Below are positions 45,251 to 53,869 of a stretch of DNA of 64,000 nucleotides, one piece after another (position 1 is the stretch's first letter; each line of letters starts with the position of its first letter). The DNA lies in NCBI RefSeq assembly GCF_021533195.1, contig NZ_JAJNKB010000003.1:62001-126000 (forward strand), given 5' to 3'. The notes under the pieces were generated by a model, which was not told the DNA's origin, did not search any database, and worked only from the letters and a program-made list of their open reading frames with translations. Origin of the DNA: Portibacter marinus. Its GTDB lineage: Bacteria > Bacteroidota > Bacteroidia > Chitinophagales > Saprospiraceae. A program made the translations under genes and the position numbers.

Positions 45251-46507
45251 CTACATCTTTTCGATATTGAAGCCTAATGACTTTAAATCTTCCCAGTATC
45301 CAGGATAGGATTTGCTCACCACATCCGGTTCATTCACAATGACCGGAAAGAGCATGCCCAACGGAGCAAAAGCCATAGCCATGCGATGATCTTTGTAAGT
45401 ATCAAAGTCAGGAGTGTCCTTTGGTTGAACAGCTTTTCCTTCCAACATATAATATTCCTTTCCTGACTTCTTCGCAAATCTTTCAGGCAACAAAGTAAAA
45501 TAGACACCCACCTTTCCCAATTCATTCTGCAATGCGGCAATTCTGTCCGTTTCTTTAATTCTCAAGGTTTTCAAGCCCGTAAAAATACCAGGTTTACCCA
45601 CACCGGCACATGCCACAGCTACACTTTGGGCAATATCGGGATCGTTAATAAAATCGTAGTCCAACATTTGTTTCTCATCCCCACCTGTTGTTATGTGAAC
45701 CGAATTCTCATTAAATGATGATTTGAGTCCAAAAACTTCCATGATGTCTGCGATCGATCGGTCACCTTGTAGACTTTTATTGCTTAGACCTTTTAATTTT
45801 AAATCAGTATGCTCAGAGAAAGCAGCCATGATATAGTAGTAACTGGCAGCCGACCAATCTGCCTCGATCGTGATGTCCCTTGCCTGATATTTCTGAGGAT
45901 CAACCTTGATGGTCTGATCCTCCCATTGATGGTGGACACCAAAGTACTCCATCATTTTTAAGGTCATCTCCAGGTAAGGTCTTGAGACCAGCTCTCCTAC
46001 CAGTTCGATTTCAAGTCCTTGAGGCAAAGAAGGAGCTATCAATAAAAGGGACGTAATAAACTGACTGGACGTACCTGCTGACACAGACACTTTAGCAGCA
46101 TATTTTGCTTTATCAAGGGTGCCGATCCGTAAGGGTGGATATCCTTCCTTCGCGACATAACTAATGTTTGCCCCCAATTTTTTAAGTGCATCTACAAGAG
46201 GACCTATGGGCCTTTGTTGCATCCGCTCACTCCCAGTGAGCACTTGTTCTCCTTCTCTCAGACATAAGTAGGCACATAAAAAGCGAAAGGTAGTGCCTGC
46301 GTGGTGGGCATTAAGAACATCATCCTTCGAAGCCAAAAGAGCTTTCATGCTTTCTACATCATCCGAAGTAGAACATGAATGAATGTCAAAATCCTCTTCA
46401 CATAGTGCCTGAATGATTAATGCGCGATTGCTAAGACTTTTAGACCCATCTAGGGTAATTTCTCCTTCTAGCTTTCTATCATTTTTGGACACTAAATATT
46501 GCTTCAT
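45251..46507 (-). CDS. aroA: 3-phosphoshikimate 1-carboxyvinyltransferase (EPSP synthase)
   Basis: 418 aa, two-lobed enzyme joining shikimate-3-phosphate and PEP. LDGSKSLSNRALI (about 19-31, shikimate-3-P Lys/Ser), the PEP loop HHAGTTFRFLCAYL (about 68-81), RIKETDRIAALQNELGK (about 300) and DTYKDHRMAMAFA (about 365). Phe76 replaces the proline of the usual AGTAMRPL loop (E. coli Pro101). Promoter box at 46529-46536. Confidence 0.93.
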   Translation of the reverse strand: MKQYLVSKNDRKLEGEITLDGSKSLSNRALIIQALCEEDFDIHSCSTSDDVESMKALLASKDDVLNAHHAGTTFRFLCAYLCLREGEQVLTGSERMQQRPIGPLVDALKKLGANISYVAKEGYPPLRIGTLDKAKYAAKVSVSAGTSSQFITSLLLIAPSLPQGLEIELVGELVSRPYLEMTLKMMEYFGVHHQWEDQTIKVDPQKYQARDITIEADWSAASYYYIMAAFSEHTDLKLKGLSNKSLQGDRSIADIMEVFGLKSSFNENSVHITTGGDEKQMLDYDFINDPDIAQSVAVACAGVGKPGIFTGLKTLRIKETDRIAALQNELGKVGVYFTLLPERFAKKSGKEYYMLEGKAVQPKDTPDFDTYKDHRMAMAFAPLGMLFPVIVNEPDVVSKSYPGYWEDLKSLGFNIEKM

Positions 46508-46528
46508 TTCGACTTAAAATTGAGGGGG

Positions 46529-46536
46529 CAAATATA
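46529..46536 (-). promoter_or_regulatory. -7 box of aroA
   Basis: TATATTTG on the minus strand, exact match to TAnnTTTG, 22 nt upstream of the aroA start. Confidence 0.5.
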
Positions 46537-46565
46537 AAAGAATATTCCTACTCCCCCATGGCCTA

Positions 46566-46866
46566 TTAGAAAGCATAACCTGCAGCTACACCACCCCATG
46601 GCACAAAGCCAAAATCCTCAGTGATTGGGGTACTAATAAACTCAAAGATAGGAGTAATGATAGGAGTTATAGCAATCTTAACGAAAAGGCCGTTCTTCTT
46701 TTGATATCGATACCCTGCTCTAAATATGAGTGCCTCTGTGGTAACTTGATCATAGCTCCACATATAGCCTAGACCTAATTCCCCAGAATGTCTTTGACCC
46801 CAGACCATGTTTATTTGAGGGTTAATAGAGTAAGGCGCATAAAATCAAGGCCAAAAAAATCTTTAA
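46566..46866 (-). pseudogene. Decayed small outer-membrane barrel gene
   Basis: The 80-residue frame ending in VPWGGVAAGYAF with a terminal Phe reads like the last strands of an outer-membrane beta-barrel (GELGLGYMW, FRAGYRYQKKNGLFVKIA). Upstream in that frame a TGA occurs at 46845-46847. In the neighbouring frame, at 46866-46825, lies LKIFLALILCALLY, a signal-peptide-like stretch that ends at TAA (46822). One base lost in that TATTAA region would join signal to barrel. No start codon precedes the signal part. I read this as a frameshifted relic just after phoH. Confidence 0.5.
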
Positions 46867-46873
46867 TCTGTGC

Positions 46874-47884
46874 TTACTGTGCTTCTCTCTTTGCTTTTCT
46901 TTCTGCCTTCATCTTTTCCTCTTCAGCATTTCTCTTTTCTGATTCCTCATCGTATGCCATGATGATCTTTTTCACCAGTCGATGACGGACCACATCATCT
47001 GCTGTCATAAAAATTTTCCCGATTCCTTCGATAGGAGAAAGGATGTCCAAAGCAGTAATCAAACCTGACTTTTGCCTTCTCGGTAAATCTACCTGAGACA
47101 AATCACCGGTAATGATACACTTGGCTGAAGGACCGAGCCTGGTTAAAAACATCTTGAGCTGCATGGTTGTCGTATTCTGAGCTTCATCAAGTATAATAAA
47201 GGCATTATCAAGGGTTCTACCTCTCATATAAGCTAATGGAGCTATCTCAATCGTTCTGTTCTGAGTAAAAAAGGCCAGCTTTTCAGCGGGAAGCAAATCG
47301 TCTAATGCATCATACAAAGGACGTAAGTATGGATCAATCTTTTCTTTCAGATCGCCTGGTAAAAATCCCAGACTCTCTCCTGCCTCGACTGCTGGTCGGG
47401 TCAGAATGATCTTCTTGACCAATTTGTTCTTAAGTGCTTTAACTGCCAGCGCCACTGCTGTGTAAGTTTTTCCAGTTCCGGCCGGACCTATCGCAAAAAC
47501 TACATCATTTTTCTCGGAAAGCTCTACCAACCGCTTTTGATTTTTTGTCTTTGCTTTAATGGGTTTGCCATTCCTTCCATGAACGATGGTGGTATTGCTT
47601 CTGCCATTGCTCAGCTTATACTCTAAAGGATTATCTCCTCCCAGTAAATCCATTAATGTGTGCGTGGTCAGTTCCTTATCCTCCTTTATCAATTTCACCA
47701 TAGTCTCCACCTTTGATTTAGCTTGTTGTGCCTTTTGACTATCGCCGGAAATTTTCAGATTGCTACCCCTGGAAGTTATTTTCAGTTCCGGGTAGGCATT
47801 CTTTAAAAGATTAAGTTTTGAATTTTTGTGACCGAATAGATCTAAGGGATCGACACCCTCAATGGTAAGAATAATTTCACTCAA
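46874..47884 (-). CDS. phoH: PhoH-family ATPase
   Basis: 336 aa. N-terminal KH-like region (about 1-95), then the PhoH NTPase: Walker A AIGPAGTGKTYTAVALAV (about 133), LTRPAVEAGESLGFLPGDLKEK, Walker B AFIILDEAQNTT (about 230) and TGDLSQVDLPR (about 265). RNA-associated ATPase of the YbeZ type. Its tail is basic and charged (AEEEKMKAERKAKREAQ). ybeY is not adjacent. Confidence 0.92.
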   Translation of the reverse strand: MSEIILTIEGVDPLDLFGHKNSKLNLLKNAYPELKITSRGSNLKISGDSQKAQQAKSKVETMVKLIKEDKELTTHTLMDLLGGDNPLEYKLSNGRSNTTIVHGRNGKPIKAKTKNQKRLVELSEKNDVVFAIGPAGTGKTYTAVALAVKALKNKLVKKIILTRPAVEAGESLGFLPGDLKEKIDPYLRPLYDALDDLLPAEKLAFFTQNRTIEIAPLAYMRGRTLDNAFIILDEAQNTTTMQLKMFLTRLGPSAKCIITGDLSQVDLPRRQKSGLITALDILSPIEGIGKIFMTADDVVRHRLVKKIIMAYDEESEKRNAEEEKMKAERKAKREAQ

Positions 47885-47912
47885 ATTGTTATCTCCTATT
47901 TTTTATGATTGG

Positions 47913-47920
47913 CAAACATA
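47913..47920 (-). promoter_or_regulatory. -7 box of phoH
   Basis: TATGTTTG on the minus strand, exact TAnnTTTG match, 29 nt upstream of the start. Confidence 0.45.
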
Positions 47921-48059
47921 TATCATCGCCAATAATTAAGTTTAATGCAATTCTTAACTGCAGTTAATTAACAACAAATAACGAAAAAGATTTCAATAAG
48001 GCAGACTTTTCTATAAAATTTCGCTGATAACATATTATGATTTTTCTTAATATTTATAA

Positions 48060-48067
48060 TATCTTTG
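48060..48067 (+). promoter_or_regulatory. -7 box of the SAM hydrolase-aroB operon
   Basis: TATCTTTG matches TAnnTTTG exactly, 14 nt before the start codon, which implies a very short leader. Confidence 0.45.
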
Positions 48068-48081
48068 CCTAAATTGCATTT

Positions 48082-48855
48082 ATGGCAGTCATTAGCATCA
48101 TTTCAGATTTTGGCACAAAGGACCATTACGTTGCGGTGCTCAAGGCATGTTTGTATCGGAGAAGTCCTTCGGTGAACTTGGTGGACATCACTCATGAAAT
48201 CAGTCCCTTTGATATTGTACAAGGTGCATTCATTCTTAAGAGTACATGGTGCCAATTTCCAAAAGGAACGGTACACATTGCTGCCATCAATCTCTTCTTT
48301 GCAGAACGAAATGAGTTTATAGCTTTTGAACGAGAGGGACATTTTTTCGTAGGTCCAAATAATGGCATCTTTACCCTCATCTTTGATGATCTATACGCAA
48401 GTGAGATCGTCCAGGTGCCTTATGATCCGGAAGAGAACTACCCGCTTCAAAATGCTTTGGCCAATGCTGCCTGCAAATTATCAGCTGATCAGGACCTGGA
48501 TATGGTGGGCACTTCACTTTTGGAATTAGAAAAGAAAATATCAGTGGCTCCAGTGGTAAATGAGTCACAAATCCGAGGCACAGTGGTGCATATAGATGAT
48601 TATGGAAATGTAATTGTCAATGTTGACAAGGAATTGTTCGAACGGGTGCAGAAAGACCGTGACTTTGGAATCTACTTTAAACCTAATGATCCCATCAGAG
48701 AAATCAGTGTAGAATACAGCGATGTACCCATAGGTGATGTGCTCTGTTTTTTCAATTCAGGAGGTTACCTGGAAGTTGCCATTAACAAAGGCAGTGCAGC
48801 CTCACTATTGGGTCTAAAAAAGGATGAAGCCATCCAAATCGACTTTTATGATTAA
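48082..48855 (+). CDS. SAM hydroxide adenosyltransferase (DUF62, S-adenosylmethionine hydrolase)
   Basis: 257 aa. Family of the fluorinase/chlorinase fold: N-terminal ISIISDFGTKDHYVAVLKAC with the substrate Asp, VDITHEISPFDIVQGAFIL (about 37) and VVHIDDYGNVIVNVDKELFE (about 170) with the conserved Asp-Asn. Members of the non-halogenase branch cut SAM to adenosine and methionine; the sequence lacks obvious halogenase loops, so hydrolase is inferred. Next ORF overlaps by 8 nt. Confidence 0.88.
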   Translation: MAVISIISDFGTKDHYVAVLKACLYRRSPSVNLVDITHEISPFDIVQGAFILKSTWCQFPKGTVHIAAINLFFAERNEFIAFEREGHFFVGPNNGIFTLIFDDLYASEIVQVPYDPEENYPLQNALANAACKLSADQDLDMVGTSLLELEKKISVAPVVNESQIRGTVVHIDDYGNVIVNVDKELFERVQKDRDFGIYFKPNDPIREISVEYSDVPIGDVLCFFNSGGYLEVAINKGSAASLLGLKKDEAIQIDFYD

Positions 48856-49126
48856 GAGAATCGTTAAATTGACATTTCGGGAAGAACATCGTCAAGATTT
48901 TAAGGAGATTTTTCAGGAGCATCGTCAGAAAATGTTAGAAAATGAGATCTGTTCGAGCTTAGAAGTGCTGGAAGATATCAAAGAAAAGGGTCTCTTTTTT
49001 ACGATTTCTACTTGGGATTCTGAAGATGCGCTTCAGCAATATCGTTCCTCCTCCTACTTCGAGGACATTTGGGGGAAGGTCAAACCCTGGTTTAAAGCGA
49101 GAGCCGAAGCATGGAGTCTTAGGTAG
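48848..49126 (+). CDS. Antibiotic-biosynthesis-monooxygenase-like dimeric alpha/beta-barrel protein
   Basis: I start at the ATG at 48848 (MIKRIVKLTFREEHRQDF), 92 aa; the longer frame reads inside the previous gene. One ferredoxin-like unit: KLTFREEHRQDFKEIFQEH, CSSLEVLEDIKEKGLFFTISTWDSEDALQQYRSS. The ABM pattern W-x-x-x-x-A-x-x-x-x is met. Probably a small oxygenase or binding protein; substrate unknown. Stop of the previous gene is within its first codons. Confidence 0.7.
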   Translation: MIKRIVKLTFREEHRQDFKEIFQEHRQKMLENEICSSLEVLEDIKEKGLFFTISTWDSEDALQQYRSSSYFEDIWGKVKPWFKARAEAWSLR

Positions 49127-49197
49127 AACAACGACTTACAATCAAAGCTCCATTTCTAAAAAAGTCATACCTTCGCTTGCCTACTAAAATTGAATCC

Positions 49198-50256
49198 ATG
49201 TCTAGCGTTAATTGTGGCTCTTATCTGATTTATGTCAATGAAAAATGGAATGGTCTCGGAAGGCTTATCAATGGAGGAGCATATTCTAAAATTGGAGTAT
49301 TGGTTGACGAGAATACCAAACTGCACTGTTTGCCTTATTTGCGTCATAAGCTAACCGGACTTAAATTTGACCTGTTTGAAATACCATCAGGAGAAAAAGA
49401 AAAGACATTACAGACCTGCCAGTTTATTTGGAACAATATGCTTCAAAATGGTTTCGACAGGCATTCTCTCATGATCAATCTTGGTGGAGGAGTCATCGGT
49501 GATATGGGCGGCTTTTGTGCCCGTACCTTTATGAGAGGTATGGACTTTATTCAAATTCCCACCACCCTGCTTTCACAAGTGGATGCTTCTGTAGGAGGGA
49601 AGCTGGGTGTTGATTTTCAAAACTATAAGAACTTGATTGGCGTTATTGATGATCCAGTGGCAGTTTGGATTGATGATCAATTTTTAGATACCTTGCCTGC
49701 CAGAGAATTACGAAGTGGGTTTGCTGAAATCATCAAACATGCCTTAATCAGTGATCGTTCCATGTGGGAAGACATACAAGAGATTGAGCAGCTGGAAAGT
49801 GTAAATTGGGGACCGATCATAGAACGTTCTGTCAAAATAAAGAGAGATGTGGTCATTCAGGACAAACGTGAAGGTGGTCTAAGAAAAATACTCAATTTTG
49901 GACATACGCTCGGTCACGCCATTGAAAGTGAAAACTTGCATTCAGATAAACCGTTGTTGCATGGTGAGGCCATCAGTGTTGGAATGATTACAGAGGCCTA
50001 TATTTCCAAAGAAATGCTGGATCTTAGTGACTCGGATTACATTGACATCAAAAACTACATTCTTAAGATTTATCCACATTTTTCAAGTCAACTGGAGAAA
50101 GAAGCTGCTATTCTGGATAATTTGTTAAAAGACAAAAAAAATAGACGAGGAATGGTTCATTTTTCGTTACTAAATCAAATAGGTGACTGTATATATGATA
50201 TAGTACCTGAAAAATCTACCATTATCAAATCTCTGGAAGACTACAGGAAGTCCTAG
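49198..50256 (+). CDS. aroB: 3-dehydroquinate synthase
   Basis: 352 aa from the ATG at 49198 (MSSVNCGSYLIY); an upstream TTG would add seven poor residues. NAD-dependent, zinc-dependent second step of the shikimate pathway. GGGVIGDMGGFCARTFMRGMDFIQIPTTLL (about 90), DASVGGKLGVDFQNYKNLIG (about 130) and the zinc-binding FGHTLGHAIES (about 235) with KHALISD upstream are canonical. It follows the SAM hydrolase and ABM genes; 71 bp gap to the ABM gene. Confidence 0.93.
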   Translation: MSSVNCGSYLIYVNEKWNGLGRLINGGAYSKIGVLVDENTKLHCLPYLRHKLTGLKFDLFEIPSGEKEKTLQTCQFIWNNMLQNGFDRHSLMINLGGGVIGDMGGFCARTFMRGMDFIQIPTTLLSQVDASVGGKLGVDFQNYKNLIGVIDDPVAVWIDDQFLDTLPARELRSGFAEIIKHALISDRSMWEDIQEIEQLESVNWGPIIERSVKIKRDVVIQDKREGGLRKILNFGHTLGHAIESENLHSDKPLLHGEAISVGMITEAYISKEMLDLSDSDYIDIKNYILKIYPHFSSQLEKEAAILDNLLKDKKNRRGMVHFSLLNQIGDCIYDIVPEKSTIIKSLEDYRKS

Positions 50257-50371
50257 TGAACGGAGCACTTTGCCTTCACATCATTAATGCGAAGAGAATC
50301 AAGATCCAATCACTTTACAGCTTTTTGTAATATATTTACACTTAATTATCTTATAGTTAACGATCAATTAG

Positions 50372-52852
50372 ATGTCTAAGGAAAAACCGAACAAGCCTTT
50401 TAGAGCCTATGTTTTTTGGATGTGGTTACTGGCCATTGCTGGACTTTTGGGCGTTGTGGCCTTATTTGTACTGGTCTCATACTCAGATCTTCCTGAAATA
50501 GATGAGCTTGAAAATCCAAAATTTGAATACTCAACATTGGTTTATACCAGTGACAATAAAGAATTAGGACGATATTTCAAATACAATCGAGATTGGGTTA
50601 CTTACGACGAGCTTAACCCTCATATTGTCAATGCCTTGATTGCTACGGAAGATATTCGATTTTTCAATCACAATGGTATAGATCCGCGAGGCACATTAAG
50701 AGCAGTAGCCTACATGGGGAAAAACGGAGGAGGAAGTACCATTACACAACAATTAGCCAAACTGTTTTTTACCAATTATTCCAGAAATTTTGTGAAAAGA
50801 GTGTACCAAAAATTGCAGGAGTGGATTATCTCTCTGGAACTTGAAAAGCGGTACACGAAGGAAGAGATTTTAGCCATGTATCTGAACAAATTTGAGTTTA
50901 TCTATGATTCATATGGTATCAGTGCTGCTGCCAATACTTACTTTGGTAAAGATCAAAGCGAATTAGACATCGATGAAGCCGCGGTGCTTGTAGGCATGCT
51001 GAACAATCCTGTTTATTACAATCCAAAAATCAATCCGGAGCGTGCTCAACGAAAGAAAACTTTCGTGCTACACAAAATGAAGAAGGCAGATTATATCAAT
51101 GAAGAGAAATACAATGAGTTAAGATTAAAACCCATTGATCTGTCAAACTTTAAGAGACAGGAAGATTCTAAGGGACTGGCTCCTCACTTCAGAAGTGAAT
51201 TGACGAAATGGTTAAAAAATACATTGAAGGACCCGAGGTATCAGAAACCGGGTGGCGGTAGTTACAATATATACCTGGATGGATTAAAGATTTATACTAC
51301 GATAGATTCAAAGATGCAAACTTACGCCGAAGCAAGCGTCATGAATCATATGAAGAATCTACAGTCCAAGTATTTTCAACGGTGGAAAAATATGGATCCG
51401 TGGACTTATGATGCAGATGAGAATCAGAAGCGCATCAGAAGGGAGTCACTGAATGCGGTGGTACGAAATTCTGAGCGATATCAAAGGTTGAAGGATCGTT
51501 ATATGTCGGAGGTTTATGCCAATGTTAACAAAGACTTTCCGGAAGCCAGGTTGTGGGATTCTGACATCATGAGGATGCTCAAGACTAGTCAGGATAAGAA
51601 TCATCTTGCAGGGCTTATGGATCGAGAGGTCATTTCCCGAAAGCAACTGGTTCGTTATGAGAAGATTATGAAATCTAAACACTGGTCTAAATTAGTCAAT
51701 CAATGGAATGCACTGCAAAAAAAAGCTAAAGGTGATTTCAATAGCAAGGTGGATATGAAGGTTTTTGCCTACAACGCAGTGGGGCAAAAGGATACGATCA
51801 TGACGCCACTTGATTCCATAAAATATCATCAAATGCATATGCAGGCGGGAATGTTGGCGGTAGATCCAGAAAGCGGAGCGGTAAAAGCCTGGGTCGGAGG
51901 TACAGATCATAATTACTTTCAGTTTGACCATATCAATTCTAATCGTCAGGTTGGTTCTACATTTAAGCCTTTCATCTATACCACTGCATTGGTAGTTGGT
52001 GGTATGTCTCCATGTTACAAGGTGAAGGACATGCAATATAGTATTACGCCCAATGATTCAAGATTTGGTTTATTAAAGACCTGGGAGCCTTCTAATGCCA
52101 GTGGCGAATTCTCAGGAGAAAACCTGACTTTATATGAAGGCTTACGGCAATCCAAAAATTCTGTTTCAGTCTGGTTAATGAAAGAATTGGGTAATGTGGA
52201 CGTCGTGCGTGAGTTGGCCGGTAATATTGGGGTCCCCATAGAGAAGATCCCAAGGGCTCCATCGATAAGTTTGGGTGCGGCAGAACTTTCACTGATGGAT
52301 ATGACTGGAGCGTACACTACTTTCGCCAACAATGGAGTATACTCTAAACCTATTTTTGTGACCAAAATAGAAGATAAAAACGGACGCATTATATATTCGG
52401 CAGTGCCGGAGGAGAGAACGGCCTTGCCGGAAAACTACAATTATGTGATGGTGGACATGTTAAAGTATGCTGCCAGATTTATTGCCGGCAATTTTGAATC
52501 GGAAGTAGGAGGCAAAACCGGAACAACAAACGACTACGTGGATGGATGGTTCATGGGCATAACACCGGATTTGGTTGTTGGAACGTGGGTAGGTGGTGAC
52601 TTGCCCTGGATCAGATTTCGAACTTTGGCAGATGGGCAGGGGGGAGTCATGGCTCGGCCAGTGTTTGTCGATTTTTTAAAAAAATTAGAAGCGGATCCAA
52701 CTGTTGATTATGACAAAACCAAGCGCTTCCCTATTCCTGAGGAGGACTTGGGAGTTGCGATAGATTGTGGTATTTATGATGAGATTGAACGTCAAGCTGC
52801 TGCACAGGATAATTTGAATCAGTTCGAAGAAGAGTTTGAGGAGGAGTTTTGA
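50372..52852 (+). CDS. Penicillin-binding protein 1A (bifunctional glycosyltransferase/transpeptidase)
   Basis: 826 aa. Cytoplasmic tail, one membrane helix (about 14-36), transglycosylase domain with catalytic Glu in ATEDIRFFNHNGIDPRGTLRA (about 92) and GGSTITQQLAKLFF (about 123), then transpeptidase: GSTFKPFIYTTALV (SxxK, about 527), RQSKNSVSVW (SxN, about 592) and GGKTGTTNDYVDGWFMG (KTG, about 711). An inserted stretch around 330-450 is charged and helical. The C-terminus is very acidic (FEEEFEEEF). Confidence 0.93.
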   Translation: MSKEKPNKPFRAYVFWMWLLAIAGLLGVVALFVLVSYSDLPEIDELENPKFEYSTLVYTSDNKELGRYFKYNRDWVTYDELNPHIVNALIATEDIRFFNHNGIDPRGTLRAVAYMGKNGGGSTITQQLAKLFFTNYSRNFVKRVYQKLQEWIISLELEKRYTKEEILAMYLNKFEFIYDSYGISAAANTYFGKDQSELDIDEAAVLVGMLNNPVYYNPKINPERAQRKKTFVLHKMKKADYINEEKYNELRLKPIDLSNFKRQEDSKGLAPHFRSELTKWLKNTLKDPRYQKPGGGSYNIYLDGLKIYTTIDSKMQTYAEASVMNHMKNLQSKYFQRWKNMDPWTYDADENQKRIRRESLNAVVRNSERYQRLKDRYMSEVYANVNKDFPEARLWDSDIMRMLKTSQDKNHLAGLMDREVISRKQLVRYEKIMKSKHWSKLVNQWNALQKKAKGDFNSKVDMKVFAYNAVGQKDTIMTPLDSIKYHQMHMQAGMLAVDPESGAVKAWVGGTDHNYFQFDHINSNRQVGSTFKPFIYTTALVVGGMSPCYKVKDMQYSITPNDSRFGLLKTWEPSNASGEFSGENLTLYEGLRQSKNSVSVWLMKELGNVDVVRELAGNIGVPIEKIPRAPSISLGAAELSLMDMTGAYTTFANNGVYSKPIFVTKIEDKNGRIIYSAVPEERTALPENYNYVMVDMLKYAARFIAGNFESEVGGKTGTTNDYVDGWFMGITPDLVVGTWVGGDLPWIRFRTLADGQGGVMARPVFVDFLKKLEADPTVDYDKTKRFPIPEEDLGVAIDCGIYDEIERQAAAQDNLNQFEEEFEEEF

Positions 52853-52876
52853 TCTGAATCCTATGTTGAGTCAGAT
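52852..52876 (+). terminator. Weak terminator hairpin after PBP1A
   Basis: ATCTGA (52852-52857) pairs with TCAGAT (52871-52876), extended by TC/GA past a mismatch, then TTTAAATTT. It begins inside the stop codon. Confidence 0.4.
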
Positions 52877-52877
52877 T

Positions 52878-52885
52878 TAAATTTG
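52878..52885 (+). promoter_or_regulatory. -7 box of the candidate ncRNA
   Basis: TAAATTTG, exact TAnnTTTG. Transcription would begin about 4-7 nt downstream, where the closing helix of the candidate RNA starts. TTTTG at 52847-52851 is present but spaced 26 nt from the box. Confidence 0.5.
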
Positions 52886-52888
52886 GAA

Positions 52889-53132
52889 TACTGAAGAAGG
52901 TGGCATTAAAATACAGTGCAACCTAGACATGGGGAACGACTGGAGCGAAGCAAATTTTACAACGTGAAATTAAGGAGTGAACGCTTGGCAAATCCACGCG
53001 ATGGGCAGCCGGGGTTCCTGCGAGTTAATCAAAAGGCTTAATGAAATTTCACTGCCCTTCACATAGCTGGTAAATGGCCAGCTTCCCCGACGAGGCACTT
53101 GAAAGTAGTTTGACTATTTCTGGATTTCAGTA
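52889..53132 (+). ncRNA. Candidate structured non-coding RNA, unidentified
   Basis: No ORF. Complementary segments, nested in the order expected for one fold: TACTGAA (52889-52895) with TTCAGTA (53126-53132) closes it; AGTGC (52915-52919) with GCACT (53095-53099); GGGGAA (52931-52936) with TTCCCC (53083-53088); GTGAAATT (52964-52971) with AATTTCAC (53045-53052). Local hairpins: GCTGG/CCAGC (53066-53082) and GCAG/CTGC (53006-53022). tmRNA tag and ends, RNase P and SRP signatures were looked for and not found. A divergent 6S RNA is possible; strand chosen from the promoter box. Confidence 0.6.
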
Positions 53133-53164
53133 CTTAATCTAAGAATGGAAACTTATTAATGGAG

Positions 53165-53248
53165 TGCCCGAGGAGGGAGTCGAACCCTCACGCCCAAACG
53201 GACACATGGCCCTCAACCATGCCTGTCTACCAATTCCAGCACCCGGGC
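53165..53248 (-). tRNA. tRNA-Leu, anticodon GAG
   Basis: 84 nt on the minus strand. Acceptor arm GCCCGGG pairs with CTCGGGC (one G-U pair), discriminator A at 53165. Anticodon stem CATGG/CCATG with loop TTGAGGG gives anticodon GAG, reading CUC/CUU. A variable arm and the T-loop GGTTCGACTCC are present, as expected for a class II tRNA. CCA is not encoded. It reads towards the candidate ncRNA and opposite to it. Confidence 0.93.
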
Positions 53249-53455
53249 AGAATGCGGTGTGCAAATATAGTAAATCTAATCATTTAAATATTTGATGGGT
53301 CACTTAATTGATCAGCATCGAATGTTAAATCTTGAATGGTGATTTATATGCAACTCGAAAGATCTGACAATCAAATCAAAGAATCCGCAAAAGAATTTGA
53401 TTCAAATTTGTAATTAGCATGAAAGTCAAATATCTTCAAGACATAATCCAGACCA
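53249..53455. promoter_or_regulatory. Region between tRNA-Leu and the DoxX-like gene, with a palindrome
   Basis: AT-rich. A perfect palindrome AATTTGA-T-TCAAATT (53394-53408) lies 48 bp before the DoxX-like start; possible operator. Nothing else recognised. Confidence 0.25.
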
Positions 53456-53848
53456 ATGAAAATAGCCAAAATCATCATTGCCTTCATACTTGCCCTGCTA
53501 ATGTTTTTTGGTGCAAGTGGTCACATCATGAACCCTGAAATGTCTAATGATTTTATTCCAGACTTCTTACCAAAAGCAACCATACATGTATTAACAGCTA
53601 TAGTTGAAATTTCCTTGGGTATCCTGACCCTAATACCCAAAACCAGATATTATGGTTTAATAGGAATACTATTACTCTTAATAGCATTCCTACCAATTCA
53701 CGTTATAGATTATTTACAAACTTCTCCTGTTATTGGAAGTAAAAATGCAGCATTAGTCAGAATTCTAATGCAATTGGTATTTATTTTCTTAGCATGGTTT
53801 GCTAGTTTAGGAACTCGCAAAATCCGTTTACCAGGAAATAACGATTGA
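53456..53848 (+). CDS. DoxX-like four-helix membrane protein
   Basis: 130 aa with four hydrophobic segments (about 4-20, 42-60, 65-85, 97-115). Pattern of the DoxX/DUF4870-like small membrane family (GHIMNPEMSNDFIPDFLP, then VEISLGILTLIPKTRYYG). Possibly a redox or quinone-related membrane protein; function unproven. Monocistronic. Confidence 0.65.
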   Translation: MKIAKIIIAFILALLMFFGASGHIMNPEMSNDFIPDFLPKATIHVLTAIVEISLGILTLIPKTRYYGLIGILLLLIAFLPIHVIDYLQTSPVIGSKNAALVRILMQLVFIFLAWFASLGTRKIRLPGNND

Positions 53849-53869
53849 ATTTGATAATAACTCCCCTTG

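Noticed and set aside
52889-53132. Reading the structured segment as tmRNA, RNase P RNA or SRP RNA
   Set aside because: No encoded tag ORF, tRNA-like ends or CCA; no GAGGAAAGTCC core; no GGAA-tetraloop SRP helix 8. Type left open.
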